Below, piece by piece: positions 28,676 through 37,104 of a stretch of 64,000 nucleotides of DNA; positions within the stretch are counted from its first letter, which is position 1, and every line of letters begins with the position of its first letter. Source of the stretch: Paenibacillus paeoniae. Its GTDB lineage: Bacteria > Bacillota > Bacilli > Paenibacillales > Paenibacillaceae. The notes below the pieces were generated by a model. It made no database searches, was not told the DNA's origin, and saw only the letters and a list, made by a program, of their open reading frames with translations. The position numbers and the translations under genes are program-made. The stretch is from positions 1-64,000 of the forward strand of contig NZ_QUBQ01000008.1 in NCBI RefSeq assembly GCF_003388735.1, read 5' to 3'.

Positions 28676-28730
28676 GTAGGAGTAAGGGGGTTCGGAAGGG
28701 CCCCCTTTTCTGTCTCTAGGAGGGGTAAAC

Positions 28731-30686
28731 GTGACCGTTTTACAGATAGATATCGAGACATTCAGTAGCATCGACTTGAAAGAATGTGGGGTTCATCGAT
28801 ATGTCGAAGCGCCGGATTTCGAGATTCTTCTTTTCGCCTTCGCCTTCGATGATGATCCAGTTCAGGTCGTGGACCTGACCGACTTCCAGGACATTCCGAG
28901 AGACGTATTGGACGCCATGCGGGGCGATGTCATCAAGACCGCATGGAACGCAGGATTCGAGCGCACAGCGCTTGCGAAGCAGTTCGACATTGAGTGTCTG
29001 CCGAAATACTGGCGCTGCTCTATGGCCCATTCCTTCACACTGGGGCTGCCTGGTTCACTGGATAACGCCTCGAAAGCGCTCGGTCTTGGACCGGAGGCGC
29101 TCAAGGACGCTAAGGGTAAGGCACTTATCAAGTATTTCAGCCAGCCATGCAAGGAGACGAAGGTCAACGGCCACAGGAGCCGCAATTTCCCTCATCATGA
29201 CCCGGAGCGCTGGCAGCAGTACGTCGAGTACAACCGGCAGGACGTGGTCGTAGAGCGTGAAGTGCGGCGTCGCCTGGAGAGATTCCCGGTCCCAAAGCAC
29301 GAGTGGCGGCTATGGGCGCTCGACCAGAGGATTAATGATTTCGGCATCCGGGTTGATCAGAATTTGATCCAACATGCCATTGTCTGCTCCGACCAGTACA
29401 CTGATCGCCTATTAATAGAAGCGAAGGAGCTGACCGGAGTAGATAACCCGAACAGCCCCACACAGCTTAAGACGTGGCTGGCCGATCAAGGTATGCAAGT
29501 GGATAGCTTGAACAAAGACGTTATGACGGACCTGTTGGCGCTGGCACCAAACGAGGAGACGAAGCGAGTGCTCGAGCTGAGGCAAGAGATGGGTAAAACG
29601 TCTGTCAAGAAATATGCTGCCATGCAGCTCGGTACCTGCGACGATGGCCGTGTGCGTGGGATCCTGCAGTATTGCGGGGCGAGCAGGACATGGAGATGGG
29701 CCGGGCGGCGAGTACAGATGCACAACCTGCCGCAGAATCACCTGGACGATCTGGAGGCGGCAAGGACTGTGCTGGCTTCCGGTGATTACGAGCTGCTGGA
29801 GATGCTTTATGGGGCACCGCCATTTGTACTGTCAGAGCTGATCCGCACCGCGCTCATTCCTACGGAAGGTAGCCGCTTCATTGTTTCCGACTTCTCCGCT
29901 ATCGAAGCGAGAGTTATAGCGTGGCTTGCGGATGAACAGTGGGTGCTGGACGTCTTCCAGGGGCACGGGAAGATATATGAGGCCACCGCGTCACGTATGT
30001 TCGGCATCCCGTTCGATACCATCGTTAAAGGCCACGAGAACTACAAGTACCGCGCATCCGGTAAGGTGGCGACGCTTGCCTGCGGATTCGGCGGCGGTGC
30101 AGCAGCGATGGAGAAGATGGACAAAAAGAAGGAAATCGCCTCCAACCAGTACGATCCGCTCGTCAAGCAGTGGCGGGAAGCAAATCCGAAGATCAAGCGG
30201 CTATGGTACCGGACGCAAGACGCTGCCATGGAAGCCTTACGAACTAAGGGGACGGTTAAACTGGCACATGGCGTACAGTACCGCTATTCTGGCGGCGTCT
30301 TGTTCGCGGATCTCCCAAGCGGCCATAGCCTTGCGTATCCGTCGCCAGAGATCAAGAGGGATCCAAAATTCGAACGTGACGGTTTGACTTTTAAAGCCCC
30401 GGACGACTCCGGCAAGATGGTTCGCCAAAGGACTTGGGGAGGAACGCTTGTCGAGAATCTGGTGCAGGCTATCGCTCGCGACTGTCTGGCGGAGAGCTTG
30501 CTTCGGTTAGATGCTGCAGGCTTCGCCATACCACTCCATGTACACGATGAGGTGGTGCTGGACGTGCCTGTGGGTATTGGTAGCGTTGATGAAGTAACAG
30601 AAATTATGGGCCGACCCATTGATTGGGCGCCAGGTTTGCCGCTCCAGGCTGCTGGCTTTGAATGCCAATTCTATCAAAAGGACTGA
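28731..30686 (+). CDS. phage family A DNA polymerase with 3'-5' exonuclease
   Basis: 651 residues. Order: a DnaQ-like proofreading exonuclease starting DIETFSSIDL, then a Pol I-type polymerase domain. Polymerase motif A is VSDFSAIEARVIAWL, motif B region YKYRASGKVATLACGFGGG, motif C HVHDEVVLDVP (catalytic Asp). GTG start with AGGAGGGG at 8 nt. Replicates phage DNA together with the VapE-type helicase-primase at 34182 and the ssDNA-binding protein. No 5'-nuclease domain. No missing motif seen. Confidence 0.94.
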   Translation: MTVLQIDIETFSSIDLKECGVHRYVEAPDFEILLFAFAFDDDPVQVVDLTDFQDIPRDVLDAMRGDVIKTAWNAGFERTALAKQFDIECLPKYWRCSMAHSFTLGLPGSLDNASKALGLGPEALKDAKGKALIKYFSQPCKETKVNGHRSRNFPHHDPERWQQYVEYNRQDVVVEREVRRRLERFPVPKHEWRLWALDQRINDFGIRVDQNLIQHAIVCSDQYTDRLLIEAKELTGVDNPNSPTQLKTWLADQGMQVDSLNKDVMTDLLALAPNEETKRVLELRQEMGKTSVKKYAAMQLGTCDDGRVRGILQYCGASRTWRWAGRRVQMHNLPQNHLDDLEAARTVLASGDYELLEMLYGAPPFVLSELIRTALIPTEGSRFIVSDFSAIEARVIAWLADEQWVLDVFQGHGKIYEATASRMFGIPFDTIVKGHENYKYRASGKVATLACGFGGGAAAMEKMDKKKEIASNQYDPLVKQWREANPKIKRLWYRTQDAAMEALRTKGTVKLAHGVQYRYSGGVLFADLPSGHSLAYPSPEIKRDPKFERDGLTFKAPDDSGKMVRQRTWGGTLVENLVQAIARDCLAESLLRLDAAGFAIPLHVHDEVVLDVPVGIGSVDEVTEIMGRPIDWAPGLPLQAAGFECQFYQKD

Positions 30687-30691
30687 TATAG

Positions 30692-31705
30692 ATGAGCTTC
30701 GCATCTGGAGGTAGGACACGTATACCAATTCGCGACTCGGCAAGAGAGGCGGTTTCCCGAGGAAGCGGCCCGGTCACTTCGTGGAAAATGAGCCCGGAAG
30801 AGTTGGAGGATTACCGCGCACGGACGGGACATAAGGCGCCGCGTAATTGGGACGGCGAGAAGATCAGTCCGTCAGTGCAGCAAAGAAGTGTAAGGCCAAA
30901 TATAGGCTCAGAAGAGCAGACAGAGAGGGAGAAAATGAAACAGACTAAAGAACCGGATAAGCAGAAGTTCTTGGGGCTGATCGCTGCAAGGAAGTCTATA
31001 GCTTACGCAGAAAGAGAGCTTGGTGTAAGGCAGAACGGAATGTACTACTGGCTAAAAAAGTGGGACCTCATTGGTATTAATCCAGACAAAGCAAGCGAGC
31101 TGCTGGCAAAGTCCGCAGATCCTACGTTGCTACGGTCCACCTCACCAGTAGCGGAAGCAGTCGAGGAAAGGGCAAGAGGGCTTGTCAGCTTTAATGCTCA
31201 ACAGGAAATCGATCGGCTGGGAAAGTCCATTGCGAAGCTGAAAGAGGAATTGAAGGCTACCCGAGAGCAGGCTTTGGGTTATGAGGGTGAGTTGTCGCGT
31301 TGGGCTCAGATCGACAATGAGAAGACGCTGCAGCTCACAGAGCTGGCCGAGGAACGGGACAACTGGAAGGCGGTTGCTGAGAACCGGAAAGAGGAAATTA
31401 TGGAGCTGTCAGAGTTTCTGGGAGAAGCCAAGCGGCGCATTCGTGAGATTGAGGTGACCGGCATCTACCAGATTCCGAAAGAGTTCGCCATTGCCCATGA
31501 CATGGTGAACAGCCCAAGCCACTACACACAGGGCGGCATCGAGACTATCGAATTTATCCGTGCCAAGCTGACGCCGGAAGAGTTTGCAGGCTACTGCAAG
31601 GGAAACGTCTTGAAGTACGTAGCGCGGGCGACGCATAAAGGCGGCATCGAGGATCTGCGCAAAGCTGGCAAGTATATCGAGTTCGCTACAGGAGGTGAGC
31701 GGTAA
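30692..31705 (+). CDS. helix-turn-helix / coiled-coil / DUF3310 fusion protein
   Basis: 337 residues. Three parts: a basic, partly disordered N terminus (1-85); a helix-turn-helix-like segment (about 87-125, FLGLIAARKSIAYAERELGV); a coiled coil (about 165-250, rich in Glu, Leu, Lys); and a C-terminal DUF3310 domain (about 270-335: VNSPSHYTQGGIETIEFI, KYVARATHKGG), which usually forms a whole small phage protein thought to be involved in nucleotide metabolism. The fusion of a putative DNA-binding part to DUF3310 is the notable point. The start lies 6 bp behind the polymerase gene. Confidence 0.82.
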   Translation: MSFASGGRTRIPIRDSAREAVSRGSGPVTSWKMSPEELEDYRARTGHKAPRNWDGEKISPSVQQRSVRPNIGSEEQTEREKMKQTKEPDKQKFLGLIAARKSIAYAERELGVRQNGMYYWLKKWDLIGINPDKASELLAKSADPTLLRSTSPVAEAVEERARGLVSFNAQQEIDRLGKSIAKLKEELKATREQALGYEGELSRWAQIDNEKTLQLTELAEERDNWKAVAENRKEEIMELSEFLGEAKRRIREIEVTGIYQIPKEFAIAHDMVNSPSHYTQGGIETIEFIRAKLTPEEFAGYCKGNVLKYVARATHKGGIEDLRKAGKYIEFATGGER

Positions 31706-32073
31706 TGTTTAAATCTATCAATGAATTGGTGAAGGAAGCCCATAGTAATGCCGTAGCAAAAGGCTGGTGGGAAGAGGATCGTAGCTTTGGCGAACTGATC
31801 GCACTGATGCACAGTGAGCTGTCCGAGGCACTGGAGGACTATCGAGACGGTAAGCCTATTGACCGGAATTGGTACGAGAAGAACGGTGTTCGGGACAATA
31901 TCCAGCATGCCAGTGACTGGAAGCCTTGCGGTGTACCATCTGAGCTGGCCGATGTTCTCATCCGGGTGTTTGATGCATGCGGGCGTCATGGTATCGACCT
32001 GGAGGCAGCTATCACAGAAAAGATGGCTTTTAATGCAACACGGCCGCAACGTCATGGCGGGAAAGTCATATGA
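31705..32073 (+). CDS. MazG-like NTP pyrophosphohydrolase
   Basis: 122 residues. All-alpha NTP pyrophosphatase pattern: ELIALMHSELSEALEDYRDG (ExxE metal-binding helix) and ELADVLIRVFDACGRHGIDLE (ExxD helix). Hydrolyses non-canonical or regulatory nucleotides to monophosphates. Together with the adjacent DUF3310 domain it suggests phage control of the nucleotide pool. Start overlaps the previous stop (TAATG), stop overlaps the next start (ATGA). Confidence 0.88.
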   Translation: MFKSINELVKEAHSNAVAKGWWEEDRSFGELIALMHSELSEALEDYRDGKPIDRNWYEKNGVRDNIQHASDWKPCGVPSELADVLIRVFDACGRHGIDLEAAITEKMAFNATRPQRHGGKVI

Positions 32074-32330
32074 TCGGCATTATTCTTTCAATTTATATCC
32101 TAATTGGGGCTGCCACTGCGCGGTGGCTTCATAAGGACTATATCCGTATAGCTGCAGAAATTGAAGCCGAAAAGCCTCTCTGTCCAGAAGACGAGGACGC
32201 GGCACGGGATGCCGATGTGGTGCAGCGAATGACTGGCGGCAGAATTGTTTCGCTTACCTATGCAATGCTTATGCTGTTCTGGTTGCCAGGGATGGTATGG
32301 GCTCTGATTGATAGGAGTGATGATTCGTGA
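32070..32330 (+). CDS. small membrane protein
   Basis: 86 residues, two hydrophobic helices (1-18 and about 62-82) with a charged, acidic loop between. No family recognised. Overlaps both neighbours by 4 bp, so clearly part of the operon. Possible host-membrane-directed early protein. Confidence 0.65.
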   Translation: MIGIILSIYILIGAATARWLHKDYIRIAAEIEAEKPLCPEDEDAARDADVVQRMTGGRIVSLTYAMLMLFWLPGMVWALIDRSDDS

Positions 32331-32827
32331 ACCCCTATGATTTCTACATCACGCCGGAGGAGTACGCGCAGGCAGCCGAAGTAGGGATAAGTGCATTCAG
32401 CCTTGAACGCCGGATCCGATTGCTAGGATGGTCAAAACAGCGTGCGATGACTATGCCGATGCGAACGCAAAAACCGCGAGGATATTACGATGAGTGGGCA
32501 AAAACCGCGCAGCAGAACGGAATTAAGTATGAATCATTTATGACTCGTATTCGTCAAGGGTGGACTCCAGAGCGAGCGGCCACAAAGTCACTCCAATCTG
32601 CAGATGAAGCCCGGAGACTTGCTCTAAGGGCAACTGATCATGTTCGAGTTCATCCAGAAAAGTATCTTCGGTTAGCTGAGCAAAACGGGATCCCATATGC
32701 AACATTTCATCGCCGCGTTAAGGTATCCAAATGGAATTATGAACGCGCAGCAACAGAGCCGATTTGGACACGGCAGCAAATTGGAAGGCTGGGAGCTCAG
32801 CGGCTAAGGAAGCGTGAGGGGGGCTAG
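32327..32827 (+). CDS. phage protein with three HTH-like repeats
   Basis: 166 residues with three copies of a roughly 30-residue unit: ISAFSLERRIRLLGWSKQRA, IKYESFMTRIRQGWTPERAA and IPYATFHRRVKVSKWNYERAA. The unit looks like a short helix-turn-helix of the type repeated in phage DNA-binding proteins and homing-endonuclease appendages. Basic overall, probably binds DNA. GTG start overlapping the previous stop. No nuclease motif seen. Confidence 0.7.
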   Translation: MNPYDFYITPEEYAQAAEVGISAFSLERRIRLLGWSKQRAMTMPMRTQKPRGYYDEWAKTAQQNGIKYESFMTRIRQGWTPERAATKSLQSADEARRLALRATDHVRVHPEKYLRLAEQNGIPYATFHRRVKVSKWNYERAATEPIWTRQQIGRLGAQRLRKREGG

Positions 32828-32858
32828 GCTTCTCAGATATTCGGTAACGGGAGGAAAT

Positions 32859-33167
32859 ATGGAGCGAGCAAGCGCGGTACGTTGCATCAGTAAATTGCTT
32901 GATACTCAATGTTCTGGCTGTCAAAAGCGCGATGAACTGATAAAGCAATACGGCAGTACATTTTCTCGAATCGATGGATATTGCAATAAAAATTGCCCGA
33001 TAGGTCAGGATCTCCAGTCATTAGGGGGCCTGCTAAGGAGGGATTACACTGCGAAGACTCATTTACGTAGCAGGAGTGAATCGCAAGCATCTGGCTGCAG
33101 CAACTCAGTCGGTTCCAGCGTGGCTATTGTCGGCAACGTTGCTCCGCAAGTATCCGGGGTGGGTTGA
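32859..33167 (+). CDS. zinc-finger domain protein
   Basis: 102 residues. The first 65 carry the Cys pattern CSGC...GYCNKNC typical of the small Bacillales zinc-finger family (Pfam zinc-finger of C2HCIx2C type): SKLLDTQCSGCQKRDELIKQ, IDGYCNKNCPIGQDLQSLGG. GGGAGG precedes ATG 32859. The last 40 residues are low-complexity and overlap the next gene in another frame, so the original stop may have been lost and the functional protein may be shorter. Confidence 0.75.
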   Translation: MERASAVRCISKLLDTQCSGCQKRDELIKQYGSTFSRIDGYCNKNCPIGQDLQSLGGLLRRDYTAKTHLRSRSESQASGCSNSVGSSVAIVGNVAPQVSGVG

Positions 33168-33699
33168 ACAGTACATGACTCGGCATCGTGCTGTCAGATG
33201 GGATCCCGGCACATTTTCAAATGATGCAATCAGCTACCGGAGTTACCGCGACTATATCCACCAGCACGCAAAACCGTGGCATGACTATCTTCAATATGAC
33301 GAGATCGGAGACCCGGAAGCTACAGCATGGTATCTGCAAGATATGCGAAGACGCGGGATGCACCCTATACCAATCCTGCAAGGCAACGCGTTTCATCTAC
33401 TCCATTCAGAACGTCATATTGCTATAGGTGGACTGGTAGGAATGCCAGAGGCGCGGCGAGTTGATTATTTAGACGAAGTGTTCTACGAGCATAAGCCAGT
33501 CGGACGTATCCACCTATTGGGAATGGTGCAACACAAATGGTTTTCGCCTTATACAGCCGTTGAGGGAGACAATACGAGTTGGATACCGCGTGACGAATGG
33601 AACCGACGTAAAACGATTGCCGAATGGCTCGCAGAATACGGCGAACAGTGGGTACCTTTTCAACCTCGTGAAATGTTTCAAATGAAATTTTTTGCATAA
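33076..33699 (+). CDS. TGT/DpdA-like TIM-barrel protein
   Basis: 207 residues from GTG at 33076. The order of motifs matches the tRNA-guanine transglycosylase superfamily as found in phages: WDPGTFS (in place of DSGAFS), YDEIGDPEATAWYLQDMRRR, GMHPIPILQG, IAIGGLVGM, LDEVFYEH, GRIHLLGMVQ and DNTSWIPR. Relatives swap a guanine in tRNA (TGT) or DNA (DpdA) for a 7-deazaguanine. An in-frame CTG at 33049 has GGAGG 7 nt upstream and would add LRRLIYVAG, the usual family N terminus, so the true start may be CTG. Small for the family. Partner genes for precursor synthesis are not seen in the window, so the substrate is open. Confidence 0.72.
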   Translation: MNRKHLAAATQSVPAWLLSATLLRKYPGWVEQYMTRHRAVRWDPGTFSNDAISYRSYRDYIHQHAKPWHDYLQYDEIGDPEATAWYLQDMRRRGMHPIPILQGNAFHLLHSERHIAIGGLVGMPEARRVDYLDEVFYEHKPVGRIHLLGMVQHKWFSPYTAVEGDNTSWIPRDEWNRRKTIAEWLAEYGEQWVPFQPREMFQMKFFA

Positions 33700-33737
33700 T
33701 GCAGAGACAGACGATATTTATCAATTGAGGTGACAGT

Positions 33738-34172
33738 ATGAGAGCACTCACAGCATTGGAGAAGGTCGCCAGTGAAGCGGCGCGCAAGCGAGTGAATAAG
33801 GTTTTTGGCGCCAAGCGGACGGAGATCGGGGTGCAACTGAGGAAACTACCGATTACAGCTGAACGGAGACGCAAAGAGCTTTGGGCTCAGTGCGAATCGG
33901 TTCGAGATATTAAAGGTTTGCCTGTGAAGTTGCGTGTGAATGACGTGGAGATCGTAGTCAATTACGAGTTGTATCGGCGGATGATGCGGACGCTGAAAGG
34001 CCGGAGATGGTGCGCTTTCATTACCGTTACGCCAATTACTGGTGCACGGGCACTGATTATTGACCATAAAGATTGGCACAGCTCGAGTAATGGAACAATT
34101 ACGTTCAATGAACTGCCGCAGTATCAACGAGACTTATTATCGGATTTACCCATTATTGAATCGACAGAGTAG
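33738..34172 (+). CDS. phage protein of unknown function
   Basis: 144 residues, basic, no family recognised. N-terminal helical part (ALTALEKVASEAARKRVNKV), then a mixed alpha/beta part (VEIVVNYELYRRMM, WCAFITVTPITGARALIIDH). GAGGTGACAG precedes the ATG. No Cys pairs, no membrane segments. It directly precedes the primase-helicase, with 9 bp between the genes. Confidence 0.65.
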   Translation: MRALTALEKVASEAARKRVNKVFGAKRTEIGVQLRKLPITAERRRKELWAQCESVRDIKGLPVKLRVNDVEIVVNYELYRRMMRTLKGRRWCAFITVTPITGARALIIDHKDWHSSSNGTITFNELPQYQRDLLSDLPIIESTE

Positions 34173-34181
34173 GTGACAAAG

Positions 34182-36533
34182 ATGCACGAACTGGATATAA
34201 GCCTTGGCAAGCACCGTGCCGACGCGAACTGGAAGCCGGAATACTGGTCATGGGATGAGCTGATTGAGCGGCTGCGGAAGGTGCGGCGGACGCCGGAGAA
34301 CATGGCGCAGTACGACAAGATGAGTGTACCAGATAAGGGGAAGGCGAAGGACGGGCCCTCGTTTGTTGGGGGGCTTGTCCGGGGTGGTCGTCGGAAGAAG
34401 GAGAGCATCGATACGCGGAGCTTGATTACATTGGACGCTGACTTCGCGGATGATGGATTTCTTTTCGCGGTGGAGCTTATCTTGGGTGGCCTGGCATACG
34501 CGATCTACTCAACACATAGCCACAGGCCGAATAAGCCTAAATACCGTCTCATCGTACCGACTGATCGCTCCATGCTGCCGGACGAGTACGCTGCTGTTTG
34601 CCGCAAGCTGGCTGACCAGATCGGCATCACGTACTTTGACCGCACCACGTTCGATGTGCATCGCCTCATGTACTTCCCAAGCTGTAGCAAGGACGCTGAG
34701 CCAGTATTGGAAGTAGGCGAGGGTGGAGGGCTTGGCGTGGATGACATGCTGGGGCTATACGATAACTGGCAGGACGTCATGCAGTGGCCGCGGCACCCAG
34801 ATGAAGAGAAGGCTGTTCAGCGGATCGGGCAGCGTGCGCAGGACCCAAGAGAGAAGCACGGCACCATTGGACTGTTATGTCGGGCATACAACATTGAGGA
34901 GGGGATCGACACGTTTCTCTCCGATATCTACAGCACCGGCACGATGCCTAACCGCTATACCTACACACGCGGCTCGAGCGCAAACGGGCTGGAGATTTAC
35001 CCGGATCAGGATCTCGCATTCTCGCATCAGGACAGTGACCCTGTGGCAGATGGTCGGACATACAACTTGTTCGACCTCATCCGGGTCCATAAATTCAACC
35101 ATCTGGATGAGCGCGTAAAGGACCATACACCGGACGCTAAGAAGCCAAGTCACCTCGCCATGGAGCACTGGGCGACTGCACTGCCAGAGGTCAAAAAGCT
35201 GGCGTTCGCAGAGCGGCAGGCGGACTTTTCGGAGATGGCCGATACATTCGATGAGGACTCCAGCGAAGACGAAGAGGATGACACCTGGCAAGAGAAACTA
35301 GAGGTTCATCACAAGTCCGGCGCGGTGTTGCCGACTGCCGGAAACGTGGAGCTGCTGCTTTCCCATGGCGCATGGCGTAACGTGCTTGCCTATGACGCGT
35401 TTGGTAATTCGGAGGTTATCCGGCGGGTGCTACCCTGGCGAGGGTTAGAACGTTCCCGGCGATCGTATGAGCCGTGGCTAGGCGCCGACGATAAGCGACT
35501 GCAGCATTGGTTTGATAAAATTCACGGCATTGGGTCCGCGAAAACCATTTCCAACGCTTTTACAGAAGTGGTCCATCGTAATACCTTTCATCCAATCAAG
35601 ACTTATATAGAAGAAACACGTTGGGACGGTGTGCCGAGGGCTGAGCATTTGTTTACCGTTTACCTGGGCGCGGCCGACTCGCACTACGTTCGTCAGGTGA
35701 CCCGGAAAATGCTACTGGCTGCCGTTATGCGACTCTTTCAACCTGGTTGCAAGTTCGATCAAATGCTTGTTCTTGTTGGCCCCCAAGGAGCTGGCAAGAG
35801 TTCGTTGCTGGCTAAGCTGGGCAAGGAGTGGTTCAGTGATTCACTGCGGACGTTTGAAAATAAGGAAGCTGGGGAGCATCTACAGAGCGGCTGGATATTC
35901 GAAATAGGCGAGTTATCGGCCATGAAGAAGACAGAAGTCGAGGAGGTCAAGGCGTTTTTGTCCAAGACGGAAGACCGTTATCGGGTTGCTTATGATCGCC
36001 AGGTTTCGGAGTTTCCGCGCAAGTGTGTTTTCTTCGGGACAACGAACACCCGTGGATTCCTGAGGGATATGACAGGAAACCGCCGCTTTTGGCCTGTAGA
36101 GGTATTTCCGGATCGGGCGGAACTGAGTCACTGGGACCATCTAACGGAGGAGGTCGTGAGCCAAATCTGGGCGGAGGTATTGAGCTGGTATAAGGCGGGG
36201 GAATCCTTACAGCTTGATGACGAGGCCCGCATGGAAGCTGAGCGACAACAAGCTGCACATATGGAGAGTGATCCGCGAGAGGGACTTATCCAGGAGTGGC
36301 TGGAGTCCGAGGAGCTTGACGAGTTGGACAGGCCGACAGGGGAGGTCCGACAGCGTGTATGTGCAGCCCAGATATGGGTGGAGTGTCTCAGTAAAAGAAA
36401 AGGCGACATGAAGCCTTGGGAAGCGAAAGAGATATGCGATATCTTACGTCGCATTCCAGACTGGACCGAGCGAAACGGGCGCGCCAAAGTACCGGGATAT
36501 GGACTACAAACCGTTTTTATTCGTATCGAGTAA
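34182..36533 (+). CDS. VapE-type primase-helicase
   Basis: 783 residues. N-terminal primase-polymerase-like half (about 1-300; LITLDADFAD, YAIYSTHSHRPNKPKYRLIV, DVHRLMYFPSC are typical of the archaeo-eukaryotic primase-like domain) and a C-terminal VapE family superfamily 3-like helicase with Walker A GPQGAGKS near 533-540, Walker B-like IFEIGELSAM and the Arg-rich FFGTTNTRGFLRDMTGNRRF sensor region. Opens and primes phage replication. ATG at 34182 has AGGTG at 6 nt; GTG at 34173 is possible. The iteron region follows at once, as initiator genes often lie next to their origin. Confidence 0.92.
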   Translation: MHELDISLGKHRADANWKPEYWSWDELIERLRKVRRTPENMAQYDKMSVPDKGKAKDGPSFVGGLVRGGRRKKESIDTRSLITLDADFADDGFLFAVELILGGLAYAIYSTHSHRPNKPKYRLIVPTDRSMLPDEYAAVCRKLADQIGITYFDRTTFDVHRLMYFPSCSKDAEPVLEVGEGGGLGVDDMLGLYDNWQDVMQWPRHPDEEKAVQRIGQRAQDPREKHGTIGLLCRAYNIEEGIDTFLSDIYSTGTMPNRYTYTRGSSANGLEIYPDQDLAFSHQDSDPVADGRTYNLFDLIRVHKFNHLDERVKDHTPDAKKPSHLAMEHWATALPEVKKLAFAERQADFSEMADTFDEDSSEDEEDDTWQEKLEVHHKSGAVLPTAGNVELLLSHGAWRNVLAYDAFGNSEVIRRVLPWRGLERSRRSYEPWLGADDKRLQHWFDKIHGIGSAKTISNAFTEVVHRNTFHPIKTYIEETRWDGVPRAEHLFTVYLGAADSHYVRQVTRKMLLAAVMRLFQPGCKFDQMLVLVGPQGAGKSSLLAKLGKEWFSDSLRTFENKEAGEHLQSGWIFEIGELSAMKKTEVEEVKAFLSKTEDRYRVAYDRQVSEFPRKCVFFGTTNTRGFLRDMTGNRRFWPVEVFPDRAELSHWDHLTEEVVSQIWAEVLSWYKAGESLQLDDEARMEAERQQAAHMESDPREGLIQEWLESEELDELDRPTGEVRQRVCAAQIWVECLSKRKGDMKPWEAKEICDILRRIPDWTERNGRAKVPGYGLQTVFIRIE

Positions 36534-36805
36534 GGTATCAGTAACTGGTATCAGTAAGGTAACAGTAAACGGTTTACTGTTACCTCTCAAGTATCAGTAG
36601 TAACAGTGGCGTAACAGTAAAAAATTGATCACTGTTACGGAGCAAACCTGGACAGTATAAGGGTTTGAGGGATGCTGTAACAGTAGTAACAGTAAATTTC
36701 CTATTAAGTATAAAGTAGTAATTTAACTATATATAGCGGCACCCCTATATATAGTTAACATGCACATATAAACGCATACGCGTATAGAGTGTGACAACTG
36801 TTACA
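36534..36805. repeat. iteron array, candidate phage replication origin
   Basis: No gene. Eleven copies of GTAACAGTA or near variants in both directions: GTATCAGTA at 36535, 36548, 36591; GTAACAGTA/G at 36559, 36600, 36611, 36677, 36686; reverse copies at 36575, 36630, 36796. The copies at 36559 and 36575 form a perfect palindrome with 13-bp arms (36558-36570, 36572-36584). An A+T-rich stretch with a 14-bp-arm hairpin and the palindrome ATACGCGTAT (36776-36785) follow. The place directly behind the helicase-primase supports an origin; a multi-site operator is the alternative. Confidence 0.75.
36723..36758. repeat. 14-bp-arm A+T-rich hairpin
   Basis: TTAACTATATATAG and CTATATATAGTTAA are perfect reverse complements separated by the GC-rich loop CGGCACCC. 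No T run follows, so it is not a normal terminator. Probably a cruciform-prone or unwinding element of the iteron region. Confidence 0.85.
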
Positions 36806-36822
36806 CGAGATTGGAGGTTGAA

Positions 36823-37104
36823 ATGAGAGAGTCAACACTGGAACGTAAACTGGTCCGCGAGGTGAAATCTATCGGAGGTCTGGCGCCGAAGTGGACGAGC
36901 CCGGGTAATCGAGGCGTACCGGACAGGTTGGTGATTCTGCCGAACGGTCAGACCATTTACGTCGAGATGAAGGCACCAGGAAAACCGCTTGAGCCGCTGC
37001 AGCGGAAATGGCAGAAGGATCTTCTGGCGCTGGGGCACCGACATTACAAAATCGATAGTGAAGCCGACATTGATCGGTTTATACAGGAGGTGATGCCGAA
37101 ATGA
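36823..37104 (+). CDS. VRR-NUC domain nuclease
   Basis: 93 residues. Stand-alone VRR-NUC fold of the PD-(D/E)XK group: ESTLERKLVREV helix, GVPDRLVILPNG with catalytic Asp, YVEMKAPGKPLEPLQ with the E-x-K pair. Such small nucleases cut branched DNA (Holliday-junction-like) and are common next to the SNF2 helicase in Firmicute phages. ATG 36823 has GGAGG 5 nt upstream. Its stop overlaps the start of the helicase gene (ATGA), so the two were translated together. Confidence 0.92.
   Translation: MRESTLERKLVREVKSIGGLAPKWTSPGNRGVPDRLVILPNGQTIYVEMKAPGKPLEPLQRKWQKDLLALGHRHYKIDSEADIDRFIQEVMPK

Noticed and set aside
33738-34172. Assignment of the gene before the primase-helicase to a named nuclease or regulator family
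   Set aside because: No motif supports any specific family, so it is left as unknown.
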